From positions 124,001 to 188,000 of the forward strand of contig NZ_JADKYR010000001.1 of NCBI RefSeq assembly GCF_015354335.1: a stretch of DNA of 64,000 nt. The letters run 5' to 3'. This document shows, piece by piece, positions 1-10,194 of this stretch. The translations under genes were made by a program, and so were the position numbers. The notes under the pieces were generated by a model. That model saw only the letters and a program-made list of their open reading frames with translations, did not search any database and was not told the DNA's origin. The stretch comes from Methylophilus sp. 13 (GTDB lineage Bacteria > Pseudomonadota > Gammaproteobacteria > Burkholderiales > Methylophilaceae). The stretch's first letter is position 1; each line of letters opens with the position of its first letter.

Positions 1-1169
1 GACAGCTTTTCACCAGGCTTGACCATGATGCGTTTGACCTGAAATCTCTCTCCCACATCAATGCCCTCATACCAGCCCCATGGACGGTACACACGGGGAT
101 GCACCTGATGCTCATTGCGGCCGCTGGCCTTTAAATGATCAACAATATTTTTCACATCTTGTGCGCAATCCCGATGAGCCACCAATACTGCATCGCTGGT
201 TTCCACAATCAGCAAGTCTTCAACCCCCACCGCCGCCACAAATCGGCTTTCTGCGCGCACCAAGGTGTTCTTCACGTTTTTCAAGTACACATCACCACGC
301 GTGGCATTACCTGCCTCGTCGTTAGGCTGCACCTCTTTGAGTGCCGTCCACGAACCGACATCGTTCCAACCCATGCTGGCAGGCACCACGGCGGCCAGTT
401 TGGTTTTTTCCATCACCGCATAATCAATGGAGTCCGATGGAGATTCCGCAAACGAGGCCTCATGCAACCGCACAAAATCCAGATCCTGATAGCTCTGCGC
501 AACCGCACTGCTTACTGCGTTAACCATGGCAGGCGCATATTGCTGCAACTCACTCAAAAATACAGAGGGCTTAAACAAAAACATGCCACTGTTCCAGTAA
601 AAATTGCCAGCATCCAGGTATTGCTTTGCAGTCGCCGCATCCGGCTTTTCCACAAACCGTGCCACTTCAAAACAACCATCAGCTGCCAGTGCCGCCCCCG
701 ATTGAATATAGCCATAGCCAGTCTCGGGATGCGTCGGCTCAATGCCAAAGGTCACCAGCTTGCCTTGCGTGGCTGCCACACAGGCACGGCGAACGGCCGC
801 TTCAAACGCCGCAACATCGGTAATCACATGGTCTGCTGGCAACACCAGCATCAATACGTCCTGATCCTTCAACGCCATCGCCGCCGCCGCAATCGCAGGT
901 GCGGTATTTTTCGCCACTGGCTCCAACACAATTGCCTGTGGCGTCAAATTCACCTGCCGCAACTGCTCGGCTACCAAAAAGCGGTGGTCGTTGCCGCAAA
1001 CTACCACCGGGGAAGCCACCTGGGCCCAGCTAGATAAACGCAGCAAGGTCTCTTGCAACATGGTGTTATCGGTGACCAGAGGCAACAACTGTTTAGGTAA
1101 CACCGCACGCGACAACGGCCACAACCTGGTGCCCGAACCACCGGACAAAATCACTGGAACAATTTTCAT
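1..1169 (-). CDS. manC: Mannose-1-phosphate guanylyltransferase / mannose-6-phosphate isomerase, 3' end cut by window
   Basis: This gene makes GDP-mannose from mannose-1-phosphate and GTP, and bifunctional members also isomerise fructose-6-phosphate. Reading leftward from ATG at 1169 the protein starts MKIVPVILSGGSGTRLWPLS, the nucleotidyltransferase signature with the G-G-S-G-T-R-L-W-P loop at residues 10-18. A VEKP sugar-binding motif follows near residue 170. About 389 codons are present and the frame is still open at base 1, where it reads RPWGWYE and VKPGEKLS, the beginning of the cupin phosphomannose isomerase domain, so this is the long bifunctional AlgA/XanB type. It is the last visible gene of the exopolysaccharide locus, 70 bp after galE. 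The C-terminus lies outside the window. Confidence 0.93.
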   Translation of the reverse strand, partial: MKIVPVILSGGSGTRLWPLSRAVLPKQLLPLVTDNTMLQETLLRLSSWAQVASPVVVCGNDHRFLVAEQLRQVNLTPQAIVLEPVAKNTAPAIAAAAMALKDQDVLMLVLPADHVITDVAAFEAAVRRACVAATQGKLVTFGIEPTHPETGYGYIQSGAALAADGCFEVARFVEKPDAATAKQYLDAGNFYWNSGMFLFKPSVFLSELQQYAPAMVNAVSSAVAQSYQDLDFVRLHEASFAESPSDSIDYAVMEKTKLAAVVPASMGWNDVGSWTALKEVQPNDEAGNATRGDVYLKNVKNTLVRAESRFVAAVGVEDLLIVETSDAVLVAHRDCAQDVKNIVDHLKASGRNEHQVHPRVYRPWGWYEGIDVGERFQVKRIMVKPGEKL

Positions 1170-1239
1170 GAAAGACATCCAAAAATTAAATACATAAAAC
1201 TAAAGGCTCTCGCATCACTTACCATGAACAAGTAATGAA

Positions 1240-2229
1240 TTACTCTTTAGCTACGCGATCCGAACACTTCAACTCCCACTGCCAGGCATGTTGAACAATC
1301 GTTTCAAGGTCGGTAAATACCGGCTTCCAGTTCAAAATACTCCTTGCGCGCTTGGCGTCAGCGACCAGTCTTGCCGGATCTCCCTCTCTACGCGGGCCAT
1401 CAATCACCTTAACCGATCTGCCAGAGACTTTTTGCACTGCATCGAGCACTTCCTGCACAGAGAAGCCAGAACCATTGCCCAAATTAAAGCGGTCACTCTC
1501 GCCACCACTTTCCAAATAATCTAACGCAGCAAGATGTGCAGCGCATAAATCTACAATGTGAATATAGTCCCGGATACATGTGCCATCCGGCGTATCATAG
1601 TCACGGCCAAACACCTGAATGTTTTCACGACGCCCAGAGGCGGCCTGTAAAATCAACGGGATTAAATGTGTCTCAGGGTCGTGGCGCTCACCCAGCTGAC
1701 CCTCTGGGTCTGCGCCCGCAGCATTAAAATAGCGTAAGCAAACAGACCTGAAATCAAAAGCCTTGGCATAATCCGCCAAAACATGCTCAATCATCAGTTT
1801 TGATCGGCCATAAGGGTTTAAGGGGCGATTAGGATGCGCCTCATCAATCGGCACATAGTCTGGCTCACCAAATACCGCTGCCGTGGATGAGAAAATAAAT
1901 TTTTTCACATCAAACTTGAGCATGGTATCCAGCAAATTTAAAGTGTTTGTGACATTGTTGCGGTAGTAGATATCTGGCTTGCGGACGGACTCACCCACCT
2001 GAATAAAGGAAGCAAAGTGCATCACCGCCTCTGGGTGATGCTCAGTAAATACTTTATCCAAACAATTGATATCAGCCAGATCCCCCTCAACAAACACACC
2101 ACCGAGCACAGCATCGCGATGCCCGCTAGACAAGTTATCCAACGTAATCACGTCGTGACCAGAGTCCAGAAGCATTTTAACCATGTGTGAGCCAATATAG
2201 CCGGCACCACCCACCACTAACACACGCAT
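1240..2229 (-). CDS. galE: UDP-glucose 4-epimerase
   Basis: This enzyme interconverts UDP-glucose and UDP-galactose in the cytoplasm with tightly bound NAD. The 329-residue protein is an extended short-chain dehydrogenase: Rossmann motif GGAGYIGSH at residues 7-15, Ser-Ser-Thr at 114-116, and the catalytic Tyr140-x3-Lys144 pair in NPYGRSK. The length is normal for GalE. It lies between ugd and manC, all leftward, so its job here is probably to supply UDP-galactose for the exopolysaccharide. The 117 bp upstream, to ugd, could hold a promoter, but none is clear. Related UDP-GlcNAc or uronate epimerases are possible alternatives because substrate range is not readable from these motifs. Confidence 0.92.
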   Translation of the reverse strand: MRVLVVGGAGYIGSHMVKMLLDSGHDVITLDNLSSGHRDAVLGGVFVEGDLADINCLDKVFTEHHPEAVMHFASFIQVGESVRKPDIYYRNNVTNTLNLLDTMLKFDVKKFIFSSTAAVFGEPDYVPIDEAHPNRPLNPYGRSKLMIEHVLADYAKAFDFRSVCLRYFNAAGADPEGQLGERHDPETHLIPLILQAASGRRENIQVFGRDYDTPDGTCIRDYIHIVDLCAAHLAALDYLESGGESDRFNLGNGSGFSVQEVLDAVQKVSGRSVKVIDGPRREGDPARLVADAKRARSILNWKPVFTDLETIVQHAWQWELKCSDRVAKE

Positions 2230-2346
2230 TGTAAGTATCCTTATATCTTTAATTATTGAGTGAAGAGGTCTGAACTAATATTTACTCTTTAAAGTTTAAG
2301 TTTTTGCGTCACCACTCCAGCAACGCTGACCATGACAGAGGTTGAT

Positions 2347-3513
2347 TTAGTCATTACCAAAAAGGTCACGTGTGTAAACTTTACCTACCACATCTTCCAG
2401 CTCTTTCGCGTGGCGGTTGGCAATAATCACATCCGAAATCTGCTTAAACTGGTTTAAATCATTCACTACTTTCGAGTTAAAAAACTCCGATTCCTCTAGC
2501 ACGGGCTCATAGACAACCACCTCAATCCCCTTACCTTTAATGCGCTTCATGATGCCCTGAATCGAAGACGCTCTAAAGTTGTCAGACCCCGCCTTCATGA
2601 TCAAGCGGTAAATGCCAACCACTTTTGGTTTTTTCTTGATAATGCTATCGGCAATAAAGTCTTTACGCGTCGTGTTCGCTTCCACAATCGCATTAATCAG
2701 GTTTTGAGGTACTTGCGAATAGTTAGCCAGCAGCTGTTTGGTGTCCTTAGGCAAGCAGTAGCCACCATAACCAAACGAAGGGTTATTGTAATGATTGCCA
2801 ATGCGCGGGTCCATACACACGCCATTAATAATTTGGCGTGAATCCAGTCCATGAGACAGCGCATACGTATCCAGCTCATTGAAATAAGCCACTCGCATCG
2901 CCAAAAAGGTATTCGCAAATAGCTTGATCGCCTCAGCTTCAGAGCTATTCGTTAACAACACCGACACATCTGGCTTCAGGCAGTTATCTTTAAGCAAATT
3001 GGCAAAAGTTTGCGCACGCTCAGAAACCTCACCCACTACAATCCGTGAAGGATATAGGTTGTCATACAAGGCTTTACCTTCACGCAAAAATTCAGGTGAG
3101 AAAATCAGGTTTTTACAATTGAGCTCAGCACTTATTTTTTCTGTGTAACCTACTGGAATAGTGGATTTGATCACCATCACCGCATTAGGGTTAATGGCCA
3201 TCACATCTTTAATCACGGCCTCAACAGAGCGTGTATTAAAGTAGTTGGTCTCAGGGTCATAATCGGTTGGCGTGGCAATGATAACAAACTCAGCCCCAGT
3301 GTAAGCCTCTTGCTTGTCTGTAGTCGCTTTAAAATTAAGCTGCTTGTTTGCCAAAAAATCCTCAATCTCGTGGTCTACAATTGGTGACTTTTTTTGGTTT
3401 AGCAGCGCAACTCTCTCAGGAATAATATCCAGGGCAACAACTTGACTTCTTTGAGCAAGTAACATGCTCAAAGAAAGTCCAACATACCCTGTTCCGGCAA
3501 CGGCAATCTTCAT
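2347..3513 (-). CDS. ugd: UDP-glucose 6-dehydrogenase
   Basis: This enzyme oxidises UDP-glucose to UDP-glucuronate in two NAD-dependent steps. The 388-residue protein has the N-terminal Rossmann motif AGTGYVGL (6-13), a STIPVGYT segment near 117-124 and the catalytic cysteine Cys253 in [10 protein letters not shown]. The length equals the short enterobacterial Ugd class. Its start abuts the rfbC stop without a gap, so rfbC, which lies to the left in coordinates, follows... in transcription order ugd comes after rfbC. It points to uronic acid in the exopolysaccharide and hence an acidic polymer. A UDP-ManNAc dehydrogenase is an alternative, less likely given the close resemblance to the short Ugd class. 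Confidence 0.9.
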   Translation of the reverse strand: MKIAVAGTGYVGLSLSMLLAQRSQVVALDIIPERVALLNQKKSPIVDHEIEDFLANKQLNFKATTDKQEAYTGAEFVIIATPTDYDPETNYFNTRSVEAVIKDVMAINPNAVMVIKSTIPVGYTEKISAELNCKNLIFSPEFLREGKALYDNLYPSRIVVGEVSERAQTFANLLKDNCLKPDVSVLLTNSSEAEAIKLFANTFLAMRVAYFNELDTYALSHGLDSRQIINGVCMDPRIGNHYNNPSFGYGGYCLPKDTKQLLANYSQVPQNLINAIVEANTTRKDFIADSIIKKKPKVVGIYRLIMKAGSDNFRASSIQGIMKRIKGKGIEVVVYEPVLEESEFFNSKVVNDLNQFKQISDVIIANRHAKELEDVVGKVYTRDLFGND

Positions 3514-4059
3514 TTAAACAAACTTATCTGCCTCTGCAAAAAACTTCGCCTGAGCATCTTTTGCCGAGAGTGCTGGTTGTTCGCTTAATGGCCATGCAAT
3601 GGCCAACTGGGGATCATTCCAAAGCACCGCGCGCTCATGCTGTGGTGCATAAAAGTCTGTTGTTTTATATAAAAACTCAGCAGATTCAGACATCACCAAA
3701 AAACCATGCGCAAAGCCTTCAGGAATCCACATCATTTTTTTATTATCGGCACTCAAAATTTCACCAACCCATTGCCCAAATGTGGGTGAGTCCTGGCGCA
3801 TATCCACAGCCACGTCATATACCTCACCCTGCGTCACACGCACCAACTTACCCTGTGGTTGCTGAATTTGATAATGCAACCCTCTCAGCACGTTTTTAGC
3901 GGATTTAGAGTGATTATCCTGCACAAAGCGTGGGCGCAAGCCCGTGGCTTCTGCAAATACATTCTCGTTAAAGCTTTCATAAAAAAAGCCACGGGCATCC
4001 CCAAATACTTTGGGTTCAAATACAATTACATCAGCAATGGCTGTTTTAATCGCCTGCAT
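3514..4059 (-). CDS. rfbC: dTDP-4-dehydrorhamnose 3,5-epimerase
   Basis: This is the third enzyme of dTDP-L-rhamnose synthesis, epimerising C3 and C5 of dTDP-4-keto-6-deoxyglucose. The 181-residue cupin shows the family landmarks: GDARGFFYESF at residues 20-30, the catalytic base His62 in RGLHYQ, WIPEGFAHGF at 111-120 and a Tyr at 131. The start overlaps the rfbA stop by 1 nt, so the two are translationally coupled. The order rfbB-rfbD-rfbA-rfbC forms a complete dTDP-rhamnose set. Confidence 0.95.
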   Translation of the reverse strand: MQAIKTAIADVIVFEPKVFGDARGFFYESFNENVFAEATGLRPRFVQDNHSKSAKNVLRGLHYQIQQPQGKLVRVTQGEVYDVAVDMRQDSPTFGQWVGEILSADNKKMMWIPEGFAHGFLVMSESAEFLYKTTDFYAPQHERAVLWNDPQLAIAWPLSEQPALSAKDAQAKFFAEADKFV

Positions 4060-4949
4060 TAAAACACCCTCTCATTCACAATTTGCATCAAATATTGACC
4101 ATAGCCATTTTTCTTATAAAGCTCGGCTTGTTTAAGCAGTGCCTCGGCAGAAATATAGCCCATGCGGTAAGCGATCTCTTCAGGGCAAGCCACCTTGAGC
4201 CCTTGACGGTTTTCAATGGTTTGAATAAACAACGAGGCCTCAAGCAAGGACTCATGCGTGCCCGTATCCAGCCACGCATGGCCACGCCCCATCACCTTCA
4301 CATTGAGTTGATTTTGTGACAAATATTGTTTGTTCACATCGGTAATTTCTAACTCGCCTCTAGGTGAGGGCTTCATGTTGGCGGCGATATCACACACTTG
4401 GTTGTCATAAAAATACAAACCTGTCACTGCATAGCGTGATTTAGGCTTGGTCGGTTTTTCTTCCAAACTGATCGCGCGAGCGTCTTGATCAAACTCCACC
4501 ACACCATAACGCTCAGGGTCATGCACTGGATAAGCAAAAACCGTTGCGCCTTCAGTTTGCGCAGATGCATTTTGCAACGCATTTTGCAGGTCATGCCCAT
4601 AAAAAATATTATCGCCTAACACCAATGCACTCGGGTCACCATTAATAAAGTCTTTGCCAATAATAAACGCCTGTGCCAAGCCATCGGGCGATGGTTGCAC
4701 CGCATATTGAATATTCATCCCCCACTGCGAGCCATCGCCGAGCAACTGCTCAAAGCGTGGTGTATCTTGTGGCGTAGAAATCAACAATACATCCTTAATC
4801 CCAGAAAGCATCAGCGTAGACAATGGGTAATACACCATCGGCTTGTCATATACTGGAATCAATTGTTTAGAAACCGCCTGTGTGGCAGGATATAAGCGAG
4901 TACCTGAGCCGCCCGCCAAAATAATCCCTTTTCTGTTCACTGCCATCAT
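4059..4949 (-). CDS. rfbA: Glucose-1-phosphate thymidylyltransferase
   Basis: This enzyme makes dTDP-glucose from glucose-1-phosphate and dTTP, the first step to dTDP-rhamnose. The 296-residue protein carries the nucleotidyltransferase loop GGSGTRLYP at 13-21, the [10 protein letters not shown] motif near 86-95 and [10 protein letters not shown] near 161-170, all typical of RmlA. Two consecutive ATG codons (4949 and 4946) follow an AGAGG ribosome site; the first is used here. It is followed immediately by rfbC with a 1-nt overlap and preceded by rfbD with an 7-nt gap. Confidence 0.95.
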   Translation of the reverse strand: MMAVNRKGIILAGGSGTRLYPATQAVSKQLIPVYDKPMVYYPLSTLMLSGIKDVLLISTPQDTPRFEQLLGDGSQWGMNIQYAVQPSPDGLAQAFIIGKDFINGDPSALVLGDNIFYGHDLQNALQNASAQTEGATVFAYPVHDPERYGVVEFDQDARAISLEEKPTKPKSRYAVTGLYFYDNQVCDIAANMKPSPRGELEITDVNKQYLSQNQLNVKVMGRGHAWLDTGTHESLLEASLFIQTIENRQGLKVACPEEIAYRMGYISAEALLKQAELYKKNGYGQYLMQIVNERVF

Positions 4950-4956
4950 GTATCCT

Positions 4957-5844
4957 CTATAAAATTTGTTTTAACACATGAGAGACGCCCTGCTCCCAGT
5001 GTGGCAACTTGAGCTTAAAAGTGTCTTGAAACAAGCGGGTATCCAAGCGCGAATTCAATGGACGCTTAGCTGGGACAGGATAATCACTGCTAGCTATGGG
5101 TTTGATTGCTTCAGGTTGAATCTTCATCGTTTTGCCCGCCTTAATAGCATGAGCAATCACAAACTTTGCATAGGTATGCCAATTAGTCACGCCTGACGCC
5201 ACCACATGATATAACCCAAATGGAAAGCCTTGTAGACCTTGCTGTTTAATGCGTCCCACCAATTGCGCAGTCACATCGGCCAATAATGCTGCTGAAGTCG
5301 GGGCGCCATATTGATCAGCGACAACACTCAATGCGTCACGCTCTGTCGCCAATCGCAACATGGTTTTTGCAAAATTACCGCCATGCGCCCCCACCACCCA
5401 ACTGGTACGCATCACTAGGCTATTAGCGCAAGCCGCCTGCAACGCCAACTCGCCATCCCGCTTAGTTAAACCATATACGTTTTGCGGCATGGTGGCATCG
5501 GTCTCTTTATAAAACGACTCACCCACCCCCTCAAACACATAGTCTGTAGAATAATGGATAACAAACGCACCCAGCTTAGTCGCCTCTTCACCCATGATAC
5601 GAGGCGCATCAGCATTTACCTTTCGGGCCATAGCCTGATCAGATTCTGCTCTGTCAACACCGGTATAAGCCGCCGGATTAATGATCCCATCTGGCCGCAC
5701 CTGCTGAATCATCGCTCTTAATGCGGCCTCATCAGACACATCACACTCAGCCGAGCCCGCCACCACTACATCAGCCAACGGGGCTAGGCTGCGTTGTAAC
5801 TCAAAGCCAAGCTGACCATTGCCGCCTGTCAATAAGAGTTTCAT
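4957..5844 (-). CDS. rfbD: dTDP-4-dehydrorhamnose reductase
   Basis: This enzyme performs the last, NAD(P)H-dependent step to dTDP-L-rhamnose. The start chosen is ATG at 5844, which overlaps the rfbB stop in an ATGA junction and gives a 295-residue protein beginning [18 protein letters not shown] longer reading that begins inside rfbB adds 26 residues before the Rossmann fold and is unlikely. The GGNGQLG motif lies at 7-13, STDYVFEG and [10 protein letters not shown] (YxxxK) follow in the middle, and the substrate-binding C-terminal half is present. The length is normal for RmlD. Confidence 0.94.
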   Translation of the reverse strand: MKLLLTGGNGQLGFELQRSLAPLADVVVAGSAECDVSDEAALRAMIQQVRPDGIINPAAYTGVDRAESDQAMARKVNADAPRIMGEEATKLGAFVIHYSTDYVFEGVGESFYKETDATMPQNVYGLTKRDGELALQAACANSLVMRTSWVVGAHGGNFAKTMLRLATERDALSVVADQYGAPTSAALLADVTAQLVGRIKQQGLQGFPFGLYHVVASGVTNWHTYAKFVIAHAIKAGKTMKIQPEAIKPIASSDYPVPAKRPLNSRLDTRLFQDTFKLKLPHWEQGVSHVLKQIL

Positions 5845-6896
5845 TGATATTGTTTCTCCACCCACTTGAGATATTGACCACTGGTAATATTTTCCACCCA
5901 GGCCTGGTTGTCCAAGTACCACTGCACGGTTTTACGGATACCGGTCTCAAACGTTTCAGCGGGTTTCCAGCCTAACTCTCTTTCAAGCTTGGTCGCATCA
6001 ATCGCATAACGCCTATCATGCCCTGGGCGATCTTTCACGTAAGTGATTTGTGTTGCATAAGACACACCATCCGCACGTGGTTTAAGCTCATCCAAAATTG
6101 CACAAATCGTGTTCACTACCTCGATGTTGGCTTTTTCGTTCCAACCACCAACATTATAGGTCTCACCCAAGCGGCCAGCGGCCAATACACGACGAATCGC
6201 CGTACAGTGGTCTTTGACAAACAACCAATCACGAATTTGCTGTCCATCACCATAAATTGGCAATGGCTTACCTTTTAAAGCATTATGAATCACCAATGGA
6301 ATTAACTTCTCAGGGAAGTGATAGGGCCCATAGTTGTTTGAGCAGTTAGTGGTTAATACCGGCAAACCATAGGTATGGTGATAGGCACGCACAAGATGAT
6401 CAGAAGCCGCTTTAGAGGCCGAATATGGACTATTAGGCTCGTAGCGATTACGCTCATTAAATGGAGGGTCTGTTTTTTCCAAGGTACCATAAACTTCATC
6501 GGTAGACACATGTAAAAACTTAAAGTTAAGCTTCGCATCCTCATCCAGACCATTCCAATAAGCCCGAACAGCCTCAAGCAAATGAAAGGTACCTACTACA
6601 TTCGTTTGAATAAAGTCTTCAGGGCCATGAATTGATCTATCCACATGCGATTCTGCTGCAAAATTTAAGACAGCTCTGGGTTTGTGCTCTACAAGCAGCT
6701 TGCTTACAAGCTCAAAATCGCCAATATCACCTTTAACAAAAATATGGTTCTTATTTTCCGCAAGGCTTTTCAAATTATCTAAATTGCCAGCATAAGTTAA
6801 TTTATCAATATTAATAACAGGCTCTTCTAGCTTCTCAAGCCAATCCAACACAAAATTACTACCAATAAAACCGGCCCCACCAGTTACCAATATCAT
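5841..6896 (-). CDS. rfbB: dTDP-glucose 4,6-dehydratase
   Basis: This enzyme converts dTDP-glucose to dTDP-4-keto-6-deoxyglucose using bound NAD. From ATG at 6896 the protein has 351 residues and starts [16 protein letters not shown], the usual RmlB beginning. A TTG at 6908 would add four residues but has no advantage. Landmarks are [20 protein letters not shown] (catalytic YxxxK) and [17 protein letters not shown], all highly conserved in RmlB. It starts the rfbBDAC group; the 127 bp upstream is AT-rich and separates it from the glycosyltransferase genes, so it may have its own promoter. Confidence 0.95.
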   Translation of the reverse strand: MILVTGGAGFIGSNFVLDWLEKLEEPVINIDKLTYAGNLDNLKSLAENKNHIFVKGDIGDFELVSKLLVEHKPRAVLNFAAESHVDRSIHGPEDFIQTNVVGTFHLLEAVRAYWNGLDEDAKLNFKFLHVSTDEVYGTLEKTDPPFNERNRYEPNSPYSASKAASDHLVRAYHHTYGLPVLTTNCSNNYGPYHFPEKLIPLVIHNALKGKPLPIYGDGQQIRDWLFVKDHCTAIRRVLAAGRLGETYNVGGWNEKANIEVVNTICAILDELKPRADGVSYATQITYVKDRPGHDRRYAIDATKLERELGWKPAETFETGIRKTVQWYLDNQAWVENITSGQYLKWVEKQYQ

Positions 6897-7023
6897 AAAA
6901 ACACCCAAAATTAATTTAAATAAAGTGATACCAAAAGAAATTTTTGGTCTTAATAATTAAAAAATCTAAATATCTTATTATCTCAAAATGTAAAACCAGA
7001 TTTACTAATGAGAGCTATCATAT

Positions 7024-8181
7024 TCACTCAACCTTAAGTTCATGAATAAATGTTTTGCCGATAGCTTGCCAAGAAAGAGTGTTTAAAAGCTGCTGCCTTG
7101 ATTCGACAGACTTATTTTTCCACTCAGAAACTGACACATTACAAAAATCCACCATTGCACTTTGTATGCTCGTTTCATCTGGAGGATCGATTAAAGGAAT
7201 ACCGCACATACCAATTTCAAACAACTCAGCTATTCCGCCGATTGCTGTTCCAATTACCGGCCTCATTGAGAGGGCTGCTAATACTGCAACACCAGACTGT
7301 GAGTTAAAGTTCTTATAGGGTAACAATACCGCATCACACTCCGCAAAAAGAGTTTCTAACCGAGCCTCCTCAACAAAACCAATTTCAGTTGCGACACTAC
7401 CACCTAGCTCATTCAAGGCTTTTTCACACTCTGCCCAATATTCAGGCTCAGCGGAATAAGGTGCACCAGCCACAACCAATTTTGCATCTGGTACAGTCTT
7501 TAAAAGACTTTTGAATGCATTTATAGACTCTAAAATAGATTTATTACTTCTAAGCATTCCAAAGATTAAAAATTTCCGATTATTTTTAAGTGGTTCAGCT
7601 TTACCACTATCAAATACGCCATGAGGGACTACAGAAAGTCTATTGTTTTTTACTCCAAATTGCTCCTCAAGGACTGTATTCCCAGATTTTGTCAGCGTAA
7701 CTAATTGGTCTGCTAAATAATAAGTCGAAGCTAAACAAGCCTTTTCAAAACGTCTAAATAACTTAGGGAGACTCCAAGCATGAGGTAAAGGATCATGGAC
7801 AATATAAATAATCTTTGCACCAGTTAGCTTTAAAAGAATAAATTGAAACATCGTTACAGACAGCCAATGTGGGAATGTAACGACAAAAACTGAGGTTTTA
7901 AATCTGATCTTGATTAAACTAAAAGTCGCTTCGGCAATACGCATCAACGTGTGAAATAATTTATGAATACGAGACCATTCACTATTATGACCAGCTCTAA
8001 ACTTATATCGAACTAAGTTCTGAGATTTAGCCTCCCGTTCTTGGGGCTGCATTGGAGAAGCAAGAAAAATTAATGAATAGTGTTTAGACTCTAGTGCATT
8101 TGCTAACCCTTCTGCGAAACCATGTGTATACCAGCCATCACCGCCTCGCCAAGAGGTAGAATAAAAACAAATCGACTTCAT
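7024..8181 (-). CDS. Glycosyltransferase, GT4-like (GT-B fold)
   Basis: This is a predicted cytoplasmic glycosyltransferase adding one sugar to the lipid-linked repeat unit of the exopolysaccharide. The start is set at ATG 8181 (385 residues, beginning MKSICFYSTSWRGGDGWYTH), 4 bp after the stop of the upstream gene; an earlier start at 8202 would overlap that gene. The N-terminal half contains IIYIVHDPLPH, typical of GT-B acceptor domains, and the C-terminal half has VVPHGVF, FGMLRSNKS and a LPYKNFNSQSGV...ALS donor-binding segment like GT4 enzymes. The donor and linkage are not readable from sequence. Confidence 0.82.
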   Translation of the reverse strand: MKSICFYSTSWRGGDGWYTHGFAEGLANALESKHYSLIFLASPMQPQEREAKSQNLVRYKFRAGHNSEWSRIHKLFHTLMRIAEATFSLIKIRFKTSVFVVTFPHWLSVTMFQFILLKLTGAKIIYIVHDPLPHAWSLPKLFRRFEKACLASTYYLADQLVTLTKSGNTVLEEQFGVKNNRLSVVPHGVFDSGKAEPLKNNRKFLIFGMLRSNKSILESINAFKSLLKTVPDAKLVVAGAPYSAEPEYWAECEKALNELGGSVATEIGFVEEARLETLFAECDAVLLPYKNFNSQSGVAVLAALSMRPVIGTAIGGIAELFEIGMCGIPLIDPPDETSIQSAMVDFCNVSVSEWKNKSVESRQQLLNTLSWQAIGKTFIHELKVE

Positions 8182-8185
8182 AACA

Positions 8186-9322
8186 TCAATGCCCTGTCGC
8201 ATTCAAAGAAAAGAGCTTTTCATAATCTGCCACCAAACGATCAAATCCAGAATTGGCAGTTATCAATGCAGATCCTTTCTTCAAGCTCTCAAAGAATACT
8301 GGATCATTTACTACTTGATTCAAAGTTTTTGCAAGAACACCCGAATCGCCAATCGGAACTAATGCCGCACAAAGCTCACCATTTTCCAACCGAACAGCTT
8401 CGACTTGCGTAGGTACATCGCTAACAATCATGGGTAAACCAAGAGCAGCGGCTTCCAGCAACGCCACACTATGCCCCTCAAATAAACTGGGTTGAACGAA
8501 AACGTCACAATTAGCCATAAAATTCAAGGTATCTTTGTGTGACATATGCCCTTTTAAGTGGACAATATCTTGGACGCCTAATCTCACGACTTGCTCCTCT
8601 AGTTTTTTACGCTCCGGGCCATCACCTAAAATCGAGAGATAAGCACCATTAACATGCCTCATAGAGTCAATCAACTGTGGATAATTTTTTTGTTCAGCAA
8701 GACGGCCTGCTGCAACAATGTGTAATTTTTCATGATTAGAGGATGGAACTTTGTTAGCTAAAATCGATTTAATTAGCTCAGCAACATCAGGGGATAATGC
8801 ATTTCGAATAACAATAATTTTTCGCTTGTATACAGATGGATAATTATTGAACGACTGACGAACCCCATCTGAAACACATATGATATTCGTAACTACTGGT
8901 GTACAACCCACACAAAAATCTAATAACTGTTGTAATTTTCCATAAGTTTGGACTGGAGTATGATGGGAGATAACCCTAAGTTTGGCACCAGAAAAAAAAC
9001 CAGCTATAGAGCCTATAATATTCGCCAATGGCTGCGCGGAGAGCGTTATAAAATCCTTATTTGCCTTCAACTGCCGACACATTAGGTATATGGCTTTAAA
9101 AATATCTAGTAAACTAAATTTGCCTTTAATAATGGGGCGCCACTCACTTTTTTCTTCCTTATCCTTTCTATAAATAGCGCACAACGAAATTGCATGTCCC
9201 CGTTTGTTAATCGCTCCTGCTATTTGCTCCCATAAATTTCTTGCCCCACCAGGTTCATCGTGCGATAAAACAAATATAACCTCTCCATAATGAGATGAAT
9301 GCGCTTGATATTTAAAAGTCAT
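8186..9322 (-). CDS. Glycosyltransferase family 4
   Basis: This is a predicted retaining glycosyltransferase of the exopolysaccharide assembly line. The 378-residue protein starts with VIFVLSHDEPGGARNLWEQI, and its C-terminal half shows AAGRLAEQKNYPQLI, LSILGDGPERKKLEE and FEGHSVALLEAAALGLP, the E-x7-E donor-binding motif that defines family GT4. The start overlaps the GT26 gene upstream by 4 nt (ATGA type), so the two are co-translated. The donor sugar is unknown. Confidence 0.88.
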   Translation of the reverse strand: MTFKYQAHSSHYGEVIFVLSHDEPGGARNLWEQIAGAINKRGHAISLCAIYRKDKEEKSEWRPIIKGKFSLLDIFKAIYLMCRQLKANKDFITLSAQPLANIIGSIAGFFSGAKLRVISHHTPVQTYGKLQQLLDFCVGCTPVVTNIICVSDGVRQSFNNYPSVYKRKIIVIRNALSPDVAELIKSILANKVPSSNHEKLHIVAAGRLAEQKNYPQLIDSMRHVNGAYLSILGDGPERKKLEEQVVRLGVQDIVHLKGHMSHKDTLNFMANCDVFVQPSLFEGHSVALLEAAALGLPMIVSDVPTQVEAVRLENGELCAALVPIGDSGVLAKTLNQVVNDPVFFESLKKGSALITANSGFDRLVADYEKLFSLNATGH

Positions 9323-10194
9323 TTATTGTTAACCTTTTTGCCTGACTTAAAAATTAATAAAAAAATGGCTACACTATTCGTCCATAGATAGCGCCAAAAC
9401 AACCTTTTGGGGTCTTGCAATAACCTGTAAAGCCATTCAAGACCCATGCTCTGCATCCAACCAGGAGCGCGCGGTGCATTCCCAGCTAAAAAATCAAAAC
9501 AACCGCCAGCGGTAATCACCCAAGAGACCTGAAGCTGGTTCTTGATTTGCTGAGAAAATAACTGCTCACGAGGTTTTCCAAGACCAATAAACAGAATATC
9601 AGCTTGCGAGGCGTTAATCTGAGAGACAACTTCGGAAACTTGATCTCCTGCAAAATAACCATCACGGAATCCAACCAAGTTAGCTTTCGGATACAAAGAA
9701 CGAAATCTATCAGCTGCACTAGAAATTACTGCGGGCTTCGCACCAAGAAAAAAAATCTTAACTTCACTATCACTTGCGACTCTGCCAACAGAGTGAATCA
9801 AGTCGGTAGTAGCAGTTCTTTCTGTGATTTTTTGATCGCAAAAAAATTGGGAGGCCCAAATTAATGCCTGTCCATCAGCATGAACAATTTCTGCTTGCTG
9901 CAACGCCTCTCGATATGACTGATCAAAGGCTGCAAGAGCGATGCCATGACCATTTGCATCAAACACTAAGCGGCAATGCTTGTCGCCACTTCTATCAAGA
10001 ATAGCCTGATCACATATCAATTTTGTGAGTTCAATCTCTGAACAAACATCAATTTCTATGCCACCAACAGTAACTCTTGGAAAAAAAGATTTAACTACTT
10101 GCTTTTGTTGTTCCACAATAATCAATCCATATCGAGTTTTATTTGATTGTTTAAGATGCTTGTTTTGCTCGCCTATTGTTGAACTCAAGCACAT
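9319..10194 (-). CDS. WecG/TagA/CpsF-family glycosyltransferase (GT26)
   Basis: This family usually adds an N-acetylmannosamine-type or other second sugar to the undecaprenyl-diphosphate-linked primer, so it probably acts directly after EpsB. Landmarks are VFDANGHGIALA, the HADGQALIWASQF segment (family ADG-x-G-x-x-W), ERTATTDLI, FFLGAKPAV, LFIGLGKPREQLF and the conserved GGCFDFLAGNAPRAPGWMQ. With the upstream start the protein has 291 residues and overlaps the glycoside hydrolase gene by 44 bp. A GTG at 10116 would start 27 residues later, with no overlap, and may be the true start, since the skipped residues look nonconserved. Confidence 0.88.
   Translation of the reverse strand: MCLSSTIGEQNKHLKQSNKTRYGLIIVEQQKQVVKSFFPRVTVGGIEIDVCSEIELTKLICDQAILDRSGDKHCRLVFDANGHGIALAAFDQSYREALQQAEIVHADGQALIWASQFFCDQKITERTATTDLIHSVGRVASDSEVKIFFLGAKPAVISSAADRFRSLYPKANLVGFRDGYFAGDQVSEVVSQINASQADILFIGLGKPREQLFSQQIKNQLQVSWVITAGGCFDFLAGNAPRAPGWMQSMGLEWLYRLLQDPKRLFWRYLWTNSVAIFLLIFKSGKKVNNK

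Noticed and set aside
135-1037. Long rightward open frame inside the manC region
   Set aside because: It overlaps the clear manC coding sequence on the other strand and encodes a His/Arg-rich protein with no fold or motif.
6931-6949. Terminator between the glycosyltransferase gene and rfbB
   Set aside because: ACCAAAA/TTTTGGT forms a weak, AT-rich stem with no following T-run, so it is not a credible terminator.
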